A stretch of 64,000 nucleotides of DNA from Sesamum alatum (Eukaryota; Streptophyta; Magnoliopsida; Lamiales; Pedaliaceae): NCBI GenBank assembly GCA_034509735.1, contig JACGWO010000006.1, positions 11,051,001-11,115,000 of the forward strand, in the 5' to 3' direction. The notes below the pieces were generated by a model. It did not search any database and was not told the origin of the DNA. It worked only from the letters and a program-made list of their open reading frames with translations. Below, one piece after another: positions 23,667-34,907 of this stretch (positions are counted from its first letter, which is position 1; every line of letters begins with the position of its first letter). The position numbers and the translations under genes are program-made.

Positions 23667-24760
23667 TTATTTTTTATTTATTTTTCGTCCGTAGGATCGC
23701 TTCAAGAACTTTCCATGTATCGGGCCTATCTTCAAGCCGTCTTCAACAATCAACTTATATACACCATTTGTGTAGACCTCTTTGACGACATATGGACCAT
23801 CCCATTTTGGCAAGAATTTGTTGCCCGTTCGATGCATTGTGATTATAGTCCCCCTCACTATGAGTACTAGATCACCAACTTGAAAAGAGCGTAGGCGAAC
23901 CTTCTTATTGAATGCCTTGGATAGTCGAGCTTGATAACACTCGAGCCTTTGTTGTGCTTCCAGTCTCTTCTCATCGAGAGCTTCTAGCTGATCAAGCCGT
24001 ATTCGAGCGTTTTCTTTTTCAGTAAGCCCTTCTTGTATTGCTATCCTCAATGAAGGAATTTCTTGCTTAAGCGGGAAGACTGCCTCCACTCCATAAACCA
24101 GGGCATAAGGAGTTGCTTGCGTAGGCATTCTGACAATGATCCTGTATGCCCATAGAGCTTCTCCAATTCTTTCATGCCAATCCCGCTTTTACTTGATCAA
24201 CACTTTCTTCAATTGGCTGCACAAAGTTTTGTTAAATGCTTCAGCAAGACCGTTGGCAGCGTCATAGTACATTGGAAGAGTTTCTTTGCTTGAACCCAAA
24301 CTTTTGACATAATCTTTCTATCAAGCCGTTAAATAGGGTTTTTTATTATCACTGATGATATACCTGGGCACTCTGTAACGGTATATGATGTGGGTACGGA
24401 TGAAATCAACAACATTTTCTTTCTTCACTTCTTTAAGGGGGACTGCTTCAGTCCATTTAGAGAAGTAGTCAGTTGCTGCCAAGATATATAAGTGAACACC
24501 GGAGGACTTTTTCATGGGCCCCAAAACATCCAAATCCCAAGCATTGAAGGGCCATGAAGCCACAATAGGGTGCTATGGCTCAGGTGGTTGGTGGATAAGA
24601 TTGGCGTGAATTTGACAAGCTTGACATCTCCTCGCATAGTCTATGCAATCATTAACTATTGTAGGCTAGTAATAACCCATTCTTTTTATGTGGAAGTATA
24701 GCTTCGGTCCGGACTGGTGAGCACCACAAATTCCAGAGTAAGCTTCCTCCATGTCTTGAA
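23667..24760 (-). pseudogene. Ty3/gypsy integrase, Tat-like
   Basis: From 24760 down: the pre-core zinc region ([33 protein letters not shown]), the integrase core start (FNAWDLDVLGPM, ATDYFSKWTEAVPL, IIYRYRVPRYIISDNK) and, after a frameshifted gap, the core end and C-terminal domain (TPYALVYGVEAVFPL, SFQVGDLVLIVRG, KWDGPYVVKEVY). TAG replaces the Trp codon after GYY, another stop follows PPEP, and the expected DxGT is DNKK, so a catalytic-region motif is damaged. It would have inserted the element DNA. The upstream pol is absent because element 3 begins at 24761. Confidence 0.85.
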
Positions 24761-26946
24761 TGTTAGAATAGGTGAGCAGAAAGCCAATAGGTTTGGCGTT
24801 TTGTAACCTATTGACAACTTGATGTAGTGTAATATTACGTAGTGAATAAAATGAGTATCCATTACCATTGGTACCCTCTTTGTTGTGCTCATTTTCCATA
24901 TGTTAAAATGGTGTTTTACATAAATTAAAACAAAGCCCACATACCACGGTTAACAACTCATGCAGTTGGGCTACGCATTTGATGGTGGTCATGAAACCAA
25001 TTGATAAAGAGTTGAGGACCTCGAGACAGGGCATCGAGAGTCCTATAGAGACTTGCACCAAGAGTCGTATTCATTGGATGAGTGCAGTATTTCATCGGCG
25101 ACAGGCGTGGGAGCCTATGCGATCTTGGTGGGTTGGTCGACTGGGGTCGAGTCCACTGAACTGACTCGCAGGGATCATCATATAGAAGCCTTGGAGGCTT
25201 GGTCGGTATGATCGAATTTCCCCGATTCTGATAGTACAGGAATAGTCCTCAGACTTGAGGAACCATGACAGTCACGTACACAGGATGGTTGTATCTTGGA
25301 TCTGGTGAGAGGTGATCATTCTGTAAGATGATCATTATAAAACTTGTCCAGTGCAGTCAGAATGTGTAGCGAGGACGGTGGGTTCCAAAAAGAGGATCCG
25401 TCCCATGTCAGTATGTAACAGAGGTATCTTCTATGCACTCAGAGACATATTCATGCTGCTTAAACTTGTGGCCACAGTGGTTGGTCGAACAGGAAATGGT
25501 TTCCTGTGTCGATGCAATGTGGCATGCGTGGTCTCGAGTATTAAGCATAGATACCTAGTCAAGGATGGGAACTGACACCCAATTTCATACCCTAGACTAA
25601 GGCTGGGAGACGGTAGACGGAAGGACCGTACCGTACGAAATCGACTCCTAAATGTTCACGCCAATATTCACCTAGTCTCTAGTGCCATGGACCGTTGCTA
25701 GACGACCACCCATGGTAACTGGCCCCTATTGGACATGTGCCCAAGTCTAGCTGAGGGTGAACCTAAAGGGTCACACACAAATCACCGAGAAGGTGGAGAG
25801 ATTGACTTGGAGTCAATTTCATAGGATAATAGGTAATTGGATCACTTAAGGGATTTTCCATTGGATGGACGGGCCGATATTGTATCGGGCCCTAGTTTAA
25901 TCGGTAAATGGGATTTAACGATTAATGTAGAGAATCAAAAGATTGGATCTTTTAATTGGATTAAAAGATAAATGGGAATTTTTAAGTGGACCTTGAATTA
26001 AGTGGGATTTAATTTTGGGCTCGTTATAATTGGATTACAGTGGAACCCGGTCTGTTAAATTTTGGCCCAAGAAGTGTGTTAATTCCACTTTTGGAATGAG
26101 AAGAAGTTGGACTTCTTCCCAATATAGGTATGGCCAAAAATTACCACTCTTGGAGAGGTAAAAATCGGCCATACATGGCCTTGATGTGGTTGACTTGTCT
26201 CTTTTAGTAAGGGACAAATCAATTCCAATCAAGCCTCTCTCATTTGGTATGATTAAATCATACCTTATGAGATCGTAGGCTTGATTGATGAATTAGTGGG
26301 ATTGAATGGGATGTATCTAGACATCCTTGGATGAACCTAGACACATTCCAATAATCACATTAATTTTGTATATATATGAGTATATACAATCATCAAAGCA
26401 AGGGAATTCATTTTCATCTTTTTCTAGGAAAAAGAAGAAAAACACACTGCACTTTTCCCTCATCATTTTCTGCCCTCTCTCTAATATTCCCCTTTATTCT
26501 TCATTTGATCTTAGGTCATTTTTAAGAACAATACAAGTTTAAGAAAAGACACTACTTTAATAGTGTTCTAGTTTCTTAAACCGAATCCTCTAGATCCGTT
26601 TTCTTCTAGCAAGGAAAACGTGCATCTCTTCCGGTATGGTGTGGACTACTCTAGAGAGTTCATGCGTTTGAACTTGATGAGCATTTCTGGAGAGGAATAA
26701 ATCTCGTAGCCGTACAAGTGATATAACTATGAAGGTAATTTTGATTTTACGGTTTCGTAGTTTGCTTTTCATCTCTATGCTCTATGTAGAATATATGTTT
26801 ACAATATTTTTACATCCTACATCGAATGCCCGGTTGATCACCCAAGGGTACACCCCTTGGGATTTTGTTATAATTGTTATAAATTATGCTATTCTCGATT
26901 CTCATGCTTTCGCTCGCGCTCCTGGGTGGATCCTCTTGTCTGTTCA
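24761..26946 (+). repeat. 5' LTR of element 3
   Basis: 2186 bp, TGTTAGAATAGGTGAGC to ...CTCTTGTCTGTTCA, followed by a primer site. Same family as the LTRs of elements 1 and A but diverged. TATA-like sequence tatatata near 26370. The left flank ttgaa cannot be paired because the 3' end is lost. Confidence 0.9.
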
Positions 26947-26948
26947 AG

Positions 26949-26960
26949 TGGTATCAAAGC
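26949..26960 (+). promoter_or_regulatory. Primer binding site (tRNA-Met), element 3
   Basis: TGGTATCAAAGC, one mismatch from the consensus TGGTATCAGAGC (G to A). Confidence 0.88.
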
Positions 26961-28847
26961 CTGGTTCGATGTAAGGAGCATAGATCTATGTACTTGGCAT
27001 GTACAACTTGCTTTTACGGATTTATGAGCATGTATGTATGACTATATGAATGAATGTGCTTGTTCATTTGTTTGAATTTGATAGACATTATAGGTGCGAT
27101 TTTATAGATTGGATCTTAAAAATGGCATGTTTATTTTCAGATTATTTTATGTATATTAATGTGCTGAAAATGAGAAACCGAAAAAAAAAACGGATGGACA
27201 GCAGCGACAACAATTGGCTGCCGTCCCTGCCGGCCGGTTACTGGTTGAGGAGCGCGCGCAGGCGTGACAGCGTGCCTGCCAACGTGCGTGTTGGCAGGGA
27301 CAGCCGCGTATATTGCACCGCACGCAGGCTTCGGTCTATGCGCGGGCGTTGCTGGCCGGTCCAACGTTGCACAAGCCTGAGCGGCCGGCTGGCCAGCAAG
27401 CAAAACGGCTGGGCCGTTTTGTGCCGGTTTTCGACGTTTTTATGAAAATTGGATTTTCTGGTAATTTCTGCACATTTTCTGAAAATGAATTAATTTTGCA
27501 TATTTGATTTAAAATTATTGAATTTTTCCTTAGATCAAATTTTCTTAATTAATTTGGTTTATTACATGCATTTGATGCATTGTCTTTGATGTCTATTGAA
27601 TTTAAAATTTGAATCTTGCATATTATTTATATATTTGTACCTTGTGATGTTGGACATCACTTGGATATTTTGAATATCCATGATTGAGCATGATTATTTG
27701 GTATAACTGTGTTATGTGTGTTGATAGGATCAACATGGGATGATCACAAGAGCCCTAGACCTTATGTAGGAATGAATGATATTTATTTATATTTCTGACG
27801 CGTAGGGCCTGCGTGCCTCTTGTTTTGGGACTATCATCTCCCGTTTTTCTAGCCTCATGATGTTAAGGCTTGTTCATTCTGTTTCCATGTATTACTTTCA
27901 TATGTAATGGGAGTAGGTAGTTTTGGTAAGGTTTTTTTTGTAATAATGACAAGCCGATGGAGTTGGAGGCCCAACGTGTAACATCAAGGCGTAAAACAAG
28001 AAGAGACACAAGGCCCATTGGAATGACAATGTGTTTATCACTTATGTAATAGTGTAGGACCACCCTAGACAGACCATAGACTCACTGCGAGCTCAGTGGA
28101 TCGCATAGGTTGGGCTTGTGATCATCCTAACAGGGGTATTCTATGTTTTACTGCATGTGAAGTATTTATTTAACGCTTTATGAATATTGGATATTTATGC
28201 ATGCTAAAAAATCTAATGTGATGAGGTCTCGGTCATTATCAAACTCTCATTTGGTTGGACCAAATTAAATATTAGGTCTAGAATGGGCTTGGATCAAAAT
28301 GGTATTTTGATCTATCCAAGCCTTCCATCCACAACAATGTGGTGAGGAAGCTACCACTACCCAAGTGTGGTCTCACGATTCGTGGCACACTTGGACTAGG
28401 GGAAAACTGCACCATTGTTGTGAACAAAGAGATTGCATTCGCTGTTTTCCTGTCTCACGAGTCGTGGGGGGCGACAGTTGAGGCATGATTTGGTTGATGG
28501 GTCAGGCCCAACACTGAGTAACATGGTTCGCTTGGAGTTCTTGGAACCATGCGAATAGGTGAGGCAAAATATCTTGGGAATCTTATTGGATGAGAATGAT
28601 ATTGGATATCTCCCATGAGGTTTTCTTCATGTGAATCGTAAAAGCAGGGCATGGACATCATGCTTATGGATCCCAAGCCCACTCGGAAATGGTTTCCTGA
28701 AACTTCACTTGAGAGTGGTGGACTTTCGTATAAATAGTAGGAGGGTTGAATACTAAAAGACCATGTCTTCAACTTGAATAATAATATTACCATCATCTGC
28801 TAATTTCTGCTTTACATTTTATAAATGTAGATACGTCTAAGAACCCT
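26961..28847 (+). other. Non-coding leader of element 3
   Basis: About 1.9 kb before gag, without convincing ORFs. It has the same plan as the leaders of elements 1 and A, with a CpG-rich block at 27195-27430 and a conserved stretch (28080-28840) that includes gatcatcctaacagggg, also found reverse-complemented in element A near 8815-8830. Confidence 0.75.
27195..27430. other. CpG-rich block in the leader of element 3
   Basis: About 235 bp of GC-rich sequence (ccggccggttac..., gcgcgcgcaggcg, cggccggctggccagc) in AT-rich surroundings. Same position and composition as in the other two leaders but little base-by-base similarity. Confidence 0.72.
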
Positions 28848-29697
28848 TTGACCATGGTACTTGAGACTAGTAAGTTTAACGGAACGAACTACTTAGACTG
28901 GCTAAGAAACCTAAGGTTTGTCCTCGATTTTGATAACCAAGGCTACGTCTTGGATGAGCCGCCGCCGAGCAACTTGCCAGAGGAGTCCGCGCCAGAAGAA
29001 CGTTTGACGTTCGAGAAATGGCATGAGGACAACCGGAAAGTACGCAGTATCATATTGGCTTCGAAGTGTAACGACATCCAGAAGCAATATGAGAAGCTGG
29101 ACAACGTCTCCGCCATAATGCTCCGCATGAACGAGGTTTATGCGGTTCCGGACAAGCATATTAGATATGCCGCCACAAAAGCATTCTTTGGCACCAAGCT
29201 AGCTGAAGGATCGTCTGTACAGAGTCATGGGATGAAGATGCTATCCTTAGTGAAGAAGCTCGAGGACCTTAAAGTTGGGCTTAACAATGACACGTACATT
29301 GACGTGATCCTCCAGTCGCTTCCTCCGTCCTATGACCCGTTTGTTGTAAACTACAACATGAACGGACTTGAGAAGTCTATTCATAAGTTGATCAACATGC
29401 TGGTGCAATACAAGGCAACGACCCACAAGTATGCGCCGACGGTATTGATAGGAGAGGCTTCGACCTCCACAACGAATGGCAAGAAGGCCGAACACTGGAA
29501 GAGGAAGATGGGAAAGGGGAAAACGATTATGGCCCCTGCTCGTACTCCTAACGCCCCTGTTGCCCCGGTGGGAATGGGCAAAGGGAAAGGGAAGGCCCGT
29601 GAGTCTCAGCGGTCCAAGGTAAATGATGTCTGCATGCATTGCAAGGAAAAAGGCATTGGAAGAGGGAGTGCCCATAACTCCTCTCCAATCTAGGTAC
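28848..29697 (+). pseudogene. Element 3 gag, frameshifted in the zinc knuckle
   Basis: Open from near the gag start (shared ETSKFNGTNYLDWLRNL opening) for 281 codons: UBN2-like gag, a LQSLPPSYDPFVVNYNMNG block, a basic linker and the zinc knuckle start CMHCKEKG. There one base is missing (ggcatt for an expected ggccatt), so HWKREC is lost and the frame ends at 29693. The natural start could be a few codons upstream, at the MSKNP-like position in element A. Gag would form the particle and bind RNA. Apart from the one deletion it is the best-preserved gag in the window. Confidence 0.9.
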
Positions 29698-29701
29698 GTT
29701 T

Positions 29702-30724
29702 GTGGTTGAAGTAAACATGATAACTAATTATGCTTCATGGGTATTGGATACTGGGTGTGATGCTCACATCTACAATGATTTGCAGGCACTGCAAAGAAGC
29801 AGAAAGCTAACCAAGGATGAGATGATCCTGAGGCTGGGCGATTGGAAGGCCGTTGCTGCGGAAGCCGTTAGGATCAATGGAGTTAGCCATTAGTAGTCAT
29901 GTTAGGATTGTACTGAATGACTGTTTCTATGTACCTAGCATGATAAAGAATATTATATCCATACCCGTCTTTGATAAGGAGGGTTATTCTTTCACTATCA
30001 ATAAAAATGGTTTTTATATTATCAATGATGGTTTGTCTCATTTGCTTGGTACATTGGTGAACGGTATGTACATACTTCAACAGTCTAATTGGATTATGAC
30101 TGCAGAACATAAACGAAAACATGATAATCAAGATAATGCACACATTTGGCATTCGAGGTTAGGTTATATTTCTAAGAATAGGATAAGAAGGTTGGTGGAA
30201 TCAAAGAGTTTAGAAATAGACGATTTGGACAACCTACCGACCTGCAAATCCTGTCTAAAGGGAAAGATGACCAAGAAACCCTTTGTTGGACAAAGCACGC
30301 TAGCCAACGGTCTGTTGGATTTAACTCATACGGACGTTTGTGGTCCATTAAACAATCAGGCTAGAGGTGGCTACTCGTACTTCATAATCTTTACCGATTA
30401 TCACTCACGGTATGGTTATGTTTACCTGATGAGGTTCAAGTCAGAAGCCTTTGGAAGGTTTAAGGAATACAGACTTGAAGTAGAGAACCAAACCGGTCGT
30501 AAGATCAAAGCCCTTCGGTCAGACCGAGGTGGAGAGCATTTAAGTGGCGAATTCACTGATTATCTAAAAGAGAATGAAATTCTCTCTCAATGGGCTCCTC
30601 CTGGAACACCACAGTTGAATGGTGTGTCTGAAAGGAGGAATCTGACCTTGTTGGACATGGTCCAATCCATGATGAGTTTTACTGAACTCCCCTTATCCTT
30701 CTGGGGATATACTCTTAAGACGGT
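29702..30724 (+). pseudogene. Element 3 protease and integrase
   Basis: Protease motif WVLDTGCDAHIYND at the start (29702-29893), then a one-base frameshift near 29870. The second frame carries the pre-integrase zinc region, where the expected RLGHIS is RLGYIS (a zinc-ligand His replaced by Tyr) and CKSCLKGK is kept, and the integrase core (HTDVCGP, RSDRGGEH, NGVSERRN). It stops at 30724 where the solo LTR inserted; the continuation is at 32703. Confidence 0.9.
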
Positions 30725-32702
30725 TGTAAGCCTACGGGAGGCGTGTGAATCGTGCCCGAGAGTAGCGCGAATGCGGAAGTGCGGGATAATTAAAGAATTT
30801 GCAAGAATTAAACATGCATAAACGATATGTAAAACACGTTCGAGGGGTGTTCCCTCGAATCTCCCGGGCATTCGGTGTATCTCATGAACAATAATAGCAT
30901 ATAAAATAATCATGGAGGCCATAGGGTTTGGAATAAAGAGGGACGGAAATTGTAAATCGGAAACCTACCGATTGTCGTTTTCGTCTTCAAACCGCTACTC
31001 GCGTTGTTCTCCGTTTTGCTCCAAGATCTCGTGTAGGAGACCCTCTAATTCGTACACGCAATCCACCCACGTATCTTGCTCCTCGTGCTAGCGATAGAAC
31101 AAGTATATATATATTTGGAGAGGACAGAATGATCAAACGCTATTAAATTAACAAGATCAAACCTCCTTAGTTCAATTGTCAACACAAAAGAACTTTGGAA
31201 GAGAGGGAGAGAGAGATGCGGCCGAGAGAGAGAGAGAGAGAGGAGCCGAGTAGTGTGTGTGTGTGTGTGTTTAAAATTTCATCATCTTTTTCAAAGTGGA
31301 TACTTAGGAGTATTTATAGAGGAGGAATCCCATTCCTATTCAAATCCCTACACTTTGAAGACTCCTTCTTGAGTAGGATTTGACTAGGTCAAATCCTAGT
31401 CAATATCTAACTTTCTTGGTCAAACTAATCTAAGCCATAGATCTCTATCCTTAATCTCAACCATTGATTAATTTAATGGAATATTTAAACTAATTTAAAT
31501 AGTCCTAAAGGCAATAAATAAATATATCAAATATAAATATTTATTCCAAGCCCATTAAATTAATTTCTATAAATCTAATTTATTAGATAAATTCCTTTAA
31601 TCAAATAAAAGGAATTAATTTCTTCCCAAGAAAAAGGACCCGATTAATCATTCCATTTTTCCTCAAAATATTTAATTCTAAATTAAATACGTTATGTGTG
31701 CGCATTGTGTGTGACTCTTTAGGTTCACCTTCAGCTAGACTTGGTTGGATTCCTAGAATCCGCCCGTCACCATGGGTGGCAGTCTAACAACGGTCCATGA
31801 CACTAGAGACTAGGTGAATATACAGGGATGAACATTTAGGCTCTACAGTACATTTATCCTTCCGTCTATGGTCTCACCACTTAGGGTCTAGGGCACGGAT
31901 TATGCAGGTACCCATTTTGGACCTAAGTGTCGGTCTGTCTTTTTCACCAAATGCCGCAAGGGAATCCTTTCCTTCTGTTCAGTTACTGTGGCCACAGTTT
32001 TTAAGGACAAGACACAGAGTATAGTGAGACACGACTGTCAACACCCTTGACAGGAGACAGATCCTCTCTTGGAAACTACTGTCACGTTGTACACCGAGGC
32101 TGCACTAGATATGGCTTATGACTACTCAAATGCATTTTGGCAGTCTCTCACCATGCCTAAGATACAGTCTCGATGTACAGGTAAACTCCGCAATTCCTCA
32201 AGTCAAAGGGCTTAACCTGTACCGTTGGAATCGGGAACTCACGTCATACCTAGCCGACCCTACTCAAGGTCTTCCGTAAGACGGTTCCCGCGAGTCACCT
32301 CAGTCGGCCGCTTCCCAGCAGGCCGGCCCACTAACACTGCTTAGACGACCCTCGTCACCCGTCGATGAAACACGACAACAAATGCTTAGTGCAAGTCTCA
32401 AGGGGAATCTCGGTACCCATTTTCGAGATTTCTTGACTTGGAGATTTTCAGACTGATACGGCGGAACTGATTTCATGGACCTACCTCCAAGCGTAGTCCC
32501 AGTCCCCGATATGCGATTTCAGTCTGTGGGCTTTGTTTGTGTAGCGAACAGTTATAAAGCAGATAAAGTGACCACAAACAAAGTATGTGCCATATGAATT
32601 TCACTTTCTTATTCATTAATGTTTTATCAAAACTTCGAAATTGTTCGGACATAGGTTACAATTCGCCTACCAAGATTGGCTACATGGTCACCTATTCTAA
32701 CA
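30725..32702 (-). repeat. Solo LTR inserted in element 3 (minus orientation)
   Basis: 1978 bp, TGTAAGCCTACGG...CCTATTCTAACA. The 5 bases on each side are acggt (30720-30724) and acggc (32703-32707), a target duplication with one change. No internal region is present, so the element was reduced by recombination between its two LTRs. It carries GA and TG microsatellites (31203-31272) and a minus-strand TATA (ctataaatac) near 31310-31320. Confidence 0.9.
31203..31272. repeat. GA and GT microsatellites in the solo LTR
   Basis: Interrupted (GA)n at 31203-31242 and (TG)n at 31253-31271. On the minus strand they lie downstream of the LTR TATA, at a position like the (CA)10 in the LTR of element 1. 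Confidence 0.9.
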
Positions 32703-33500
32703 ACGGCAGCCAAACGTTTGAACTTGGCACCATCTAAAGAAGATATCCCATACGCCATTTGAGATATGGCATGGCAAGCCTGACTCCTACATATACTTGA
32801 AAGTGTGGGGTTGCCCCGCATACGTCAAGAGGTAAATGGGAGATAAACTAGACTCTACTAGTTTATGCAGGTTCGTCGGATATCCAAAAGAAATTGTGGG
32901 GTATTATTTCTATGATCCCTCCGAGCAAAAGGTGTTTGTCTTGCGAAATGCAGTGTTCTTAGAAAAGGGTTTTCCATCGGATAGTCGACATGATGAGGTA
33001 CTCCTTGAGGAATCAAGTGAGGTACCCCATGAGACGATAGTGACATCTGAGCCAGTAGTTCCCACTGATGATGTTTCAGTCCTTCATAGGTCGGCCAGAG
33101 TATCCCAACCACCTGATAGGTATGGATTTCTAGGCCTGACTGGTCAGTTGGATAATGATCCAAAGACGTACGGAGAAGCAATGTCGGACATCGATTAGGA
33201 TAAGTGGCTTGAGGCCATGAGATCCGAAATGGACTCGATGGGTACAAACTAGGTTTGGACCCTAGTGGATCCATCCAAAGGGGTAAAAACTCGTAGGGTG
33301 TAAATGGGTCTACAAACATAAGCTTGGAGCTGACGGGGAGGTTACAACCTTCAAAGCCCAGGCTTGTGGCGAAAGGTTACACTCAACGACCTGGGGTCGA
33401 TTTTGAGGAAACCTACTCGCCCGTAGCAATGGCTAATTCCATTCGGATACTGCTTGCCATAGCAGCATGGTATGACTATGAAATATGGCAGATGGATGTT
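32703..33500 (+). pseudogene. Element 3 integrase end and start of reverse transcriptase
   Basis: Collinear with element A: LKVWGCPAYVKR, CRFVGYPKEIVGYYF, FLGLTGQLDNDPKTYGEAMSD, then the reverse transcriptase opening ARLVAKGYTQRPGVDF and WYDYEIWQMDV. Stops (after KR, at SDID-stop, GTN-stop) and small insertions near 33290 and 33358 break the frame. It ends after QMDV, where copia normally has KTAFLNG, at the junction with the next element. No catalytic YVDD remains. Confidence 0.88.
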
Positions 33501-33502
33501 GA

Positions 33503-33993
33503 GGAGTATGTACACATGTCCTTCGATGGATGATGCCCTTGTCTTGGAATAATTTTTGACATTGTTCATTGGTCAATTCGATTCCATTATCCGTTCTTAT
33601 TGTCTTCACTCTAGTGTTAAATTGTGTCTCAATCATATTAAAAATGTTTCCAGTTTCTGTTTAACTTGTTTCTTATGGATCAACATAAAAAATCCAAGTG
33701 GCTCTACTACAGTCATCTACTACAGTGAGCATGTATATGCAATGTGTAAAGGAATACTGTCTATAAGGGCCCCATACATCAGTATGAATTAAATGAAAAG
33801 GGGTAGCAAAATGTGTATCACTTGTAGGGAAAGGCAGTCTGAGCTGCTTTGCAATGGGGCATATCTCATAGAAATCTTTCAAGTCATCCACTTTATTGCT
33901 AATACTAAAAACATGCTTAAGTACATTAGTGCCTATATGTCCTCCTAGTCTATTGTGCCAAAGTTCTTTATCACTATTTGTGGAAATCATACA
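33503..33993 (-). pseudogene. Retrofit-like pre-integrase and integrase core, part 2
   Basis: ELWHNRLGGHIGTNVLKH carries the first zinc histidines, CPIAKQLRLPF the cysteine side (one Cys missing), then FHLIHTDVWGP (first Asp), DDCSRATWIF and IRTDNGIE (second Asp). The frame ends at THTPQ. Sequence between about 33640 and 33680 is shifted by one frame. With the third acidic residue absent it cannot work. Confidence 0.85.
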
Positions 33994-34907
33994 AGGGTTA
34001 AATTCATTTTGACCCCTGTGATATGGGAAAGTATCAAAAACCCCCCCTATGAAAATTAAAATATAAAAAATCACCCTTATGTTGTCAATAAATATTCACA
34101 CTGCCCCCTGGTCAACTTGGAAGTATCTTTTTAGAGACAATGACTAAAATACTCCTCATATATACCTATAATTACCTATAATATACTTATTATTATATTT
34201 ATATTTATAAGAATTATTAAAAAAAATAATTAACAACGCGTTGCCCAGAGGCAGAGGAGATCTGACGATGGGCGATGCCCATCGCAGTGAGGGCGACGGT
34301 GTCGTCCTCCGCCTCTGGGCGACCGCCGTCGCCCAGGGGTGAGAAGGGCGTGTCGCTGCGCCCTCTTCTACAGCCGCCGCCGTTGCTAGTTTTTTTTTTA
34401 AATTAATTTTAATTAATTTACTTATTTAATTTGAATTAAATAATATTAAAAATACTAATACAATTATATATATTTACATGTATAATAATATTATATAATT
34501 AATAAAAATATTTATATATTATTAAGATTTATTAATATAATATGTATAATATTATATTTATTCTATGGTGTTACTATAATATATATAATATTTATATATG
34601 AAATAATATGTTATTATAAATATATATTTATTCATTATTTTAAGATTTATTAAATTATATATATATTATATTATATAATATTATATATTAGATTGGTCAT
34701 GCAATAGGAGAGAAGGGCAAAACTGTCAAGAAAAAGTCACTTTTCTGACCACCAGCCGCAGTCAAAGCGCATGTGGTACCAACCCTCACCTCAGGGGTTT
34801 TTTTGAATTTTGTTTCATATCACAGGGGGTGTAATTGATACTTTAATTTTCATAGGGGTTTTTTTGAACATTTTCAATATCACTGGAGGTGTCCTTGTAT
34901 TTTTCTC
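33994..34907. mobile_element. 914-bp Mutator-like MITE with 9-bp target duplication
   Basis: Perfect 9-bp direct repeats AATCATACA lie at 33985-33993 and 34908-34916. The ends are imperfect inverted repeats of about 55 bp (gacccctgtgatatggg...caaaaaccccccctatgaaaatt against the right end). Removing the insert and one 9-mer restores the flanking copia reading frame (ACMI...). A 9-bp duplication is typical of Mutator-like elements. No transposase is encoded; the interior is a GC-rich core (34236-34390) and an AT-rich stretch (34390-34690). Confidence 0.88.
34236..34390. repeat. GC-rich hairpin cluster in the MULE MITE
   Basis: gcccagaggcagagga (near 34247) pairs with tcctccgcctctgggc (near 34306) with one mismatch, and gatgggcgatgcccatc forms a smaller perfect 7-bp hairpin between them. 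Confidence 0.75.

Larger units (their letters stand above)
21298..24760. mobile_element. Fragment of a Tat-like Ty3/gypsy element with an opposite-strand extra ORF
   Basis: A minus-strand gypsy integrase end (24760-23667) converges with a + strand plant-mobile-domain pseudogene (21298-23311), about 350 bp apart. Tat-lineage Ty3/gypsy elements are known to carry extra ORFs, some antisense, between pol and the 3' LTR, so I read both as one element. The 3' LTR is missing on the left, where older copia LTR begins, and the rest of pol is missing on the right, where element 3 inserted. Confidence 0.6.
24761..33500 (+). mobile_element. Element 3: long-LTR Ty1/copia element, interrupted and 3'-truncated
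   Basis: 5' LTR (24761-26946), tRNA-Met primer site, 1.9-kb leader, gag, protease, integrase, a minus-strand solo LTR insertion (30725-32702), then the integrase end and start of reverse transcriptase to 33500. There sequence switches to an unrelated minus-strand copia element. RNase H, polypurine tract and 3' LTR are absent. Its proteins are collinear with element A but clearly diverged. Confidence 0.88.

Noticed and set aside
28911..29675. Minus-strand frames opposite element 3 gag
   Set aside because: Shadows of the intact + strand gag.
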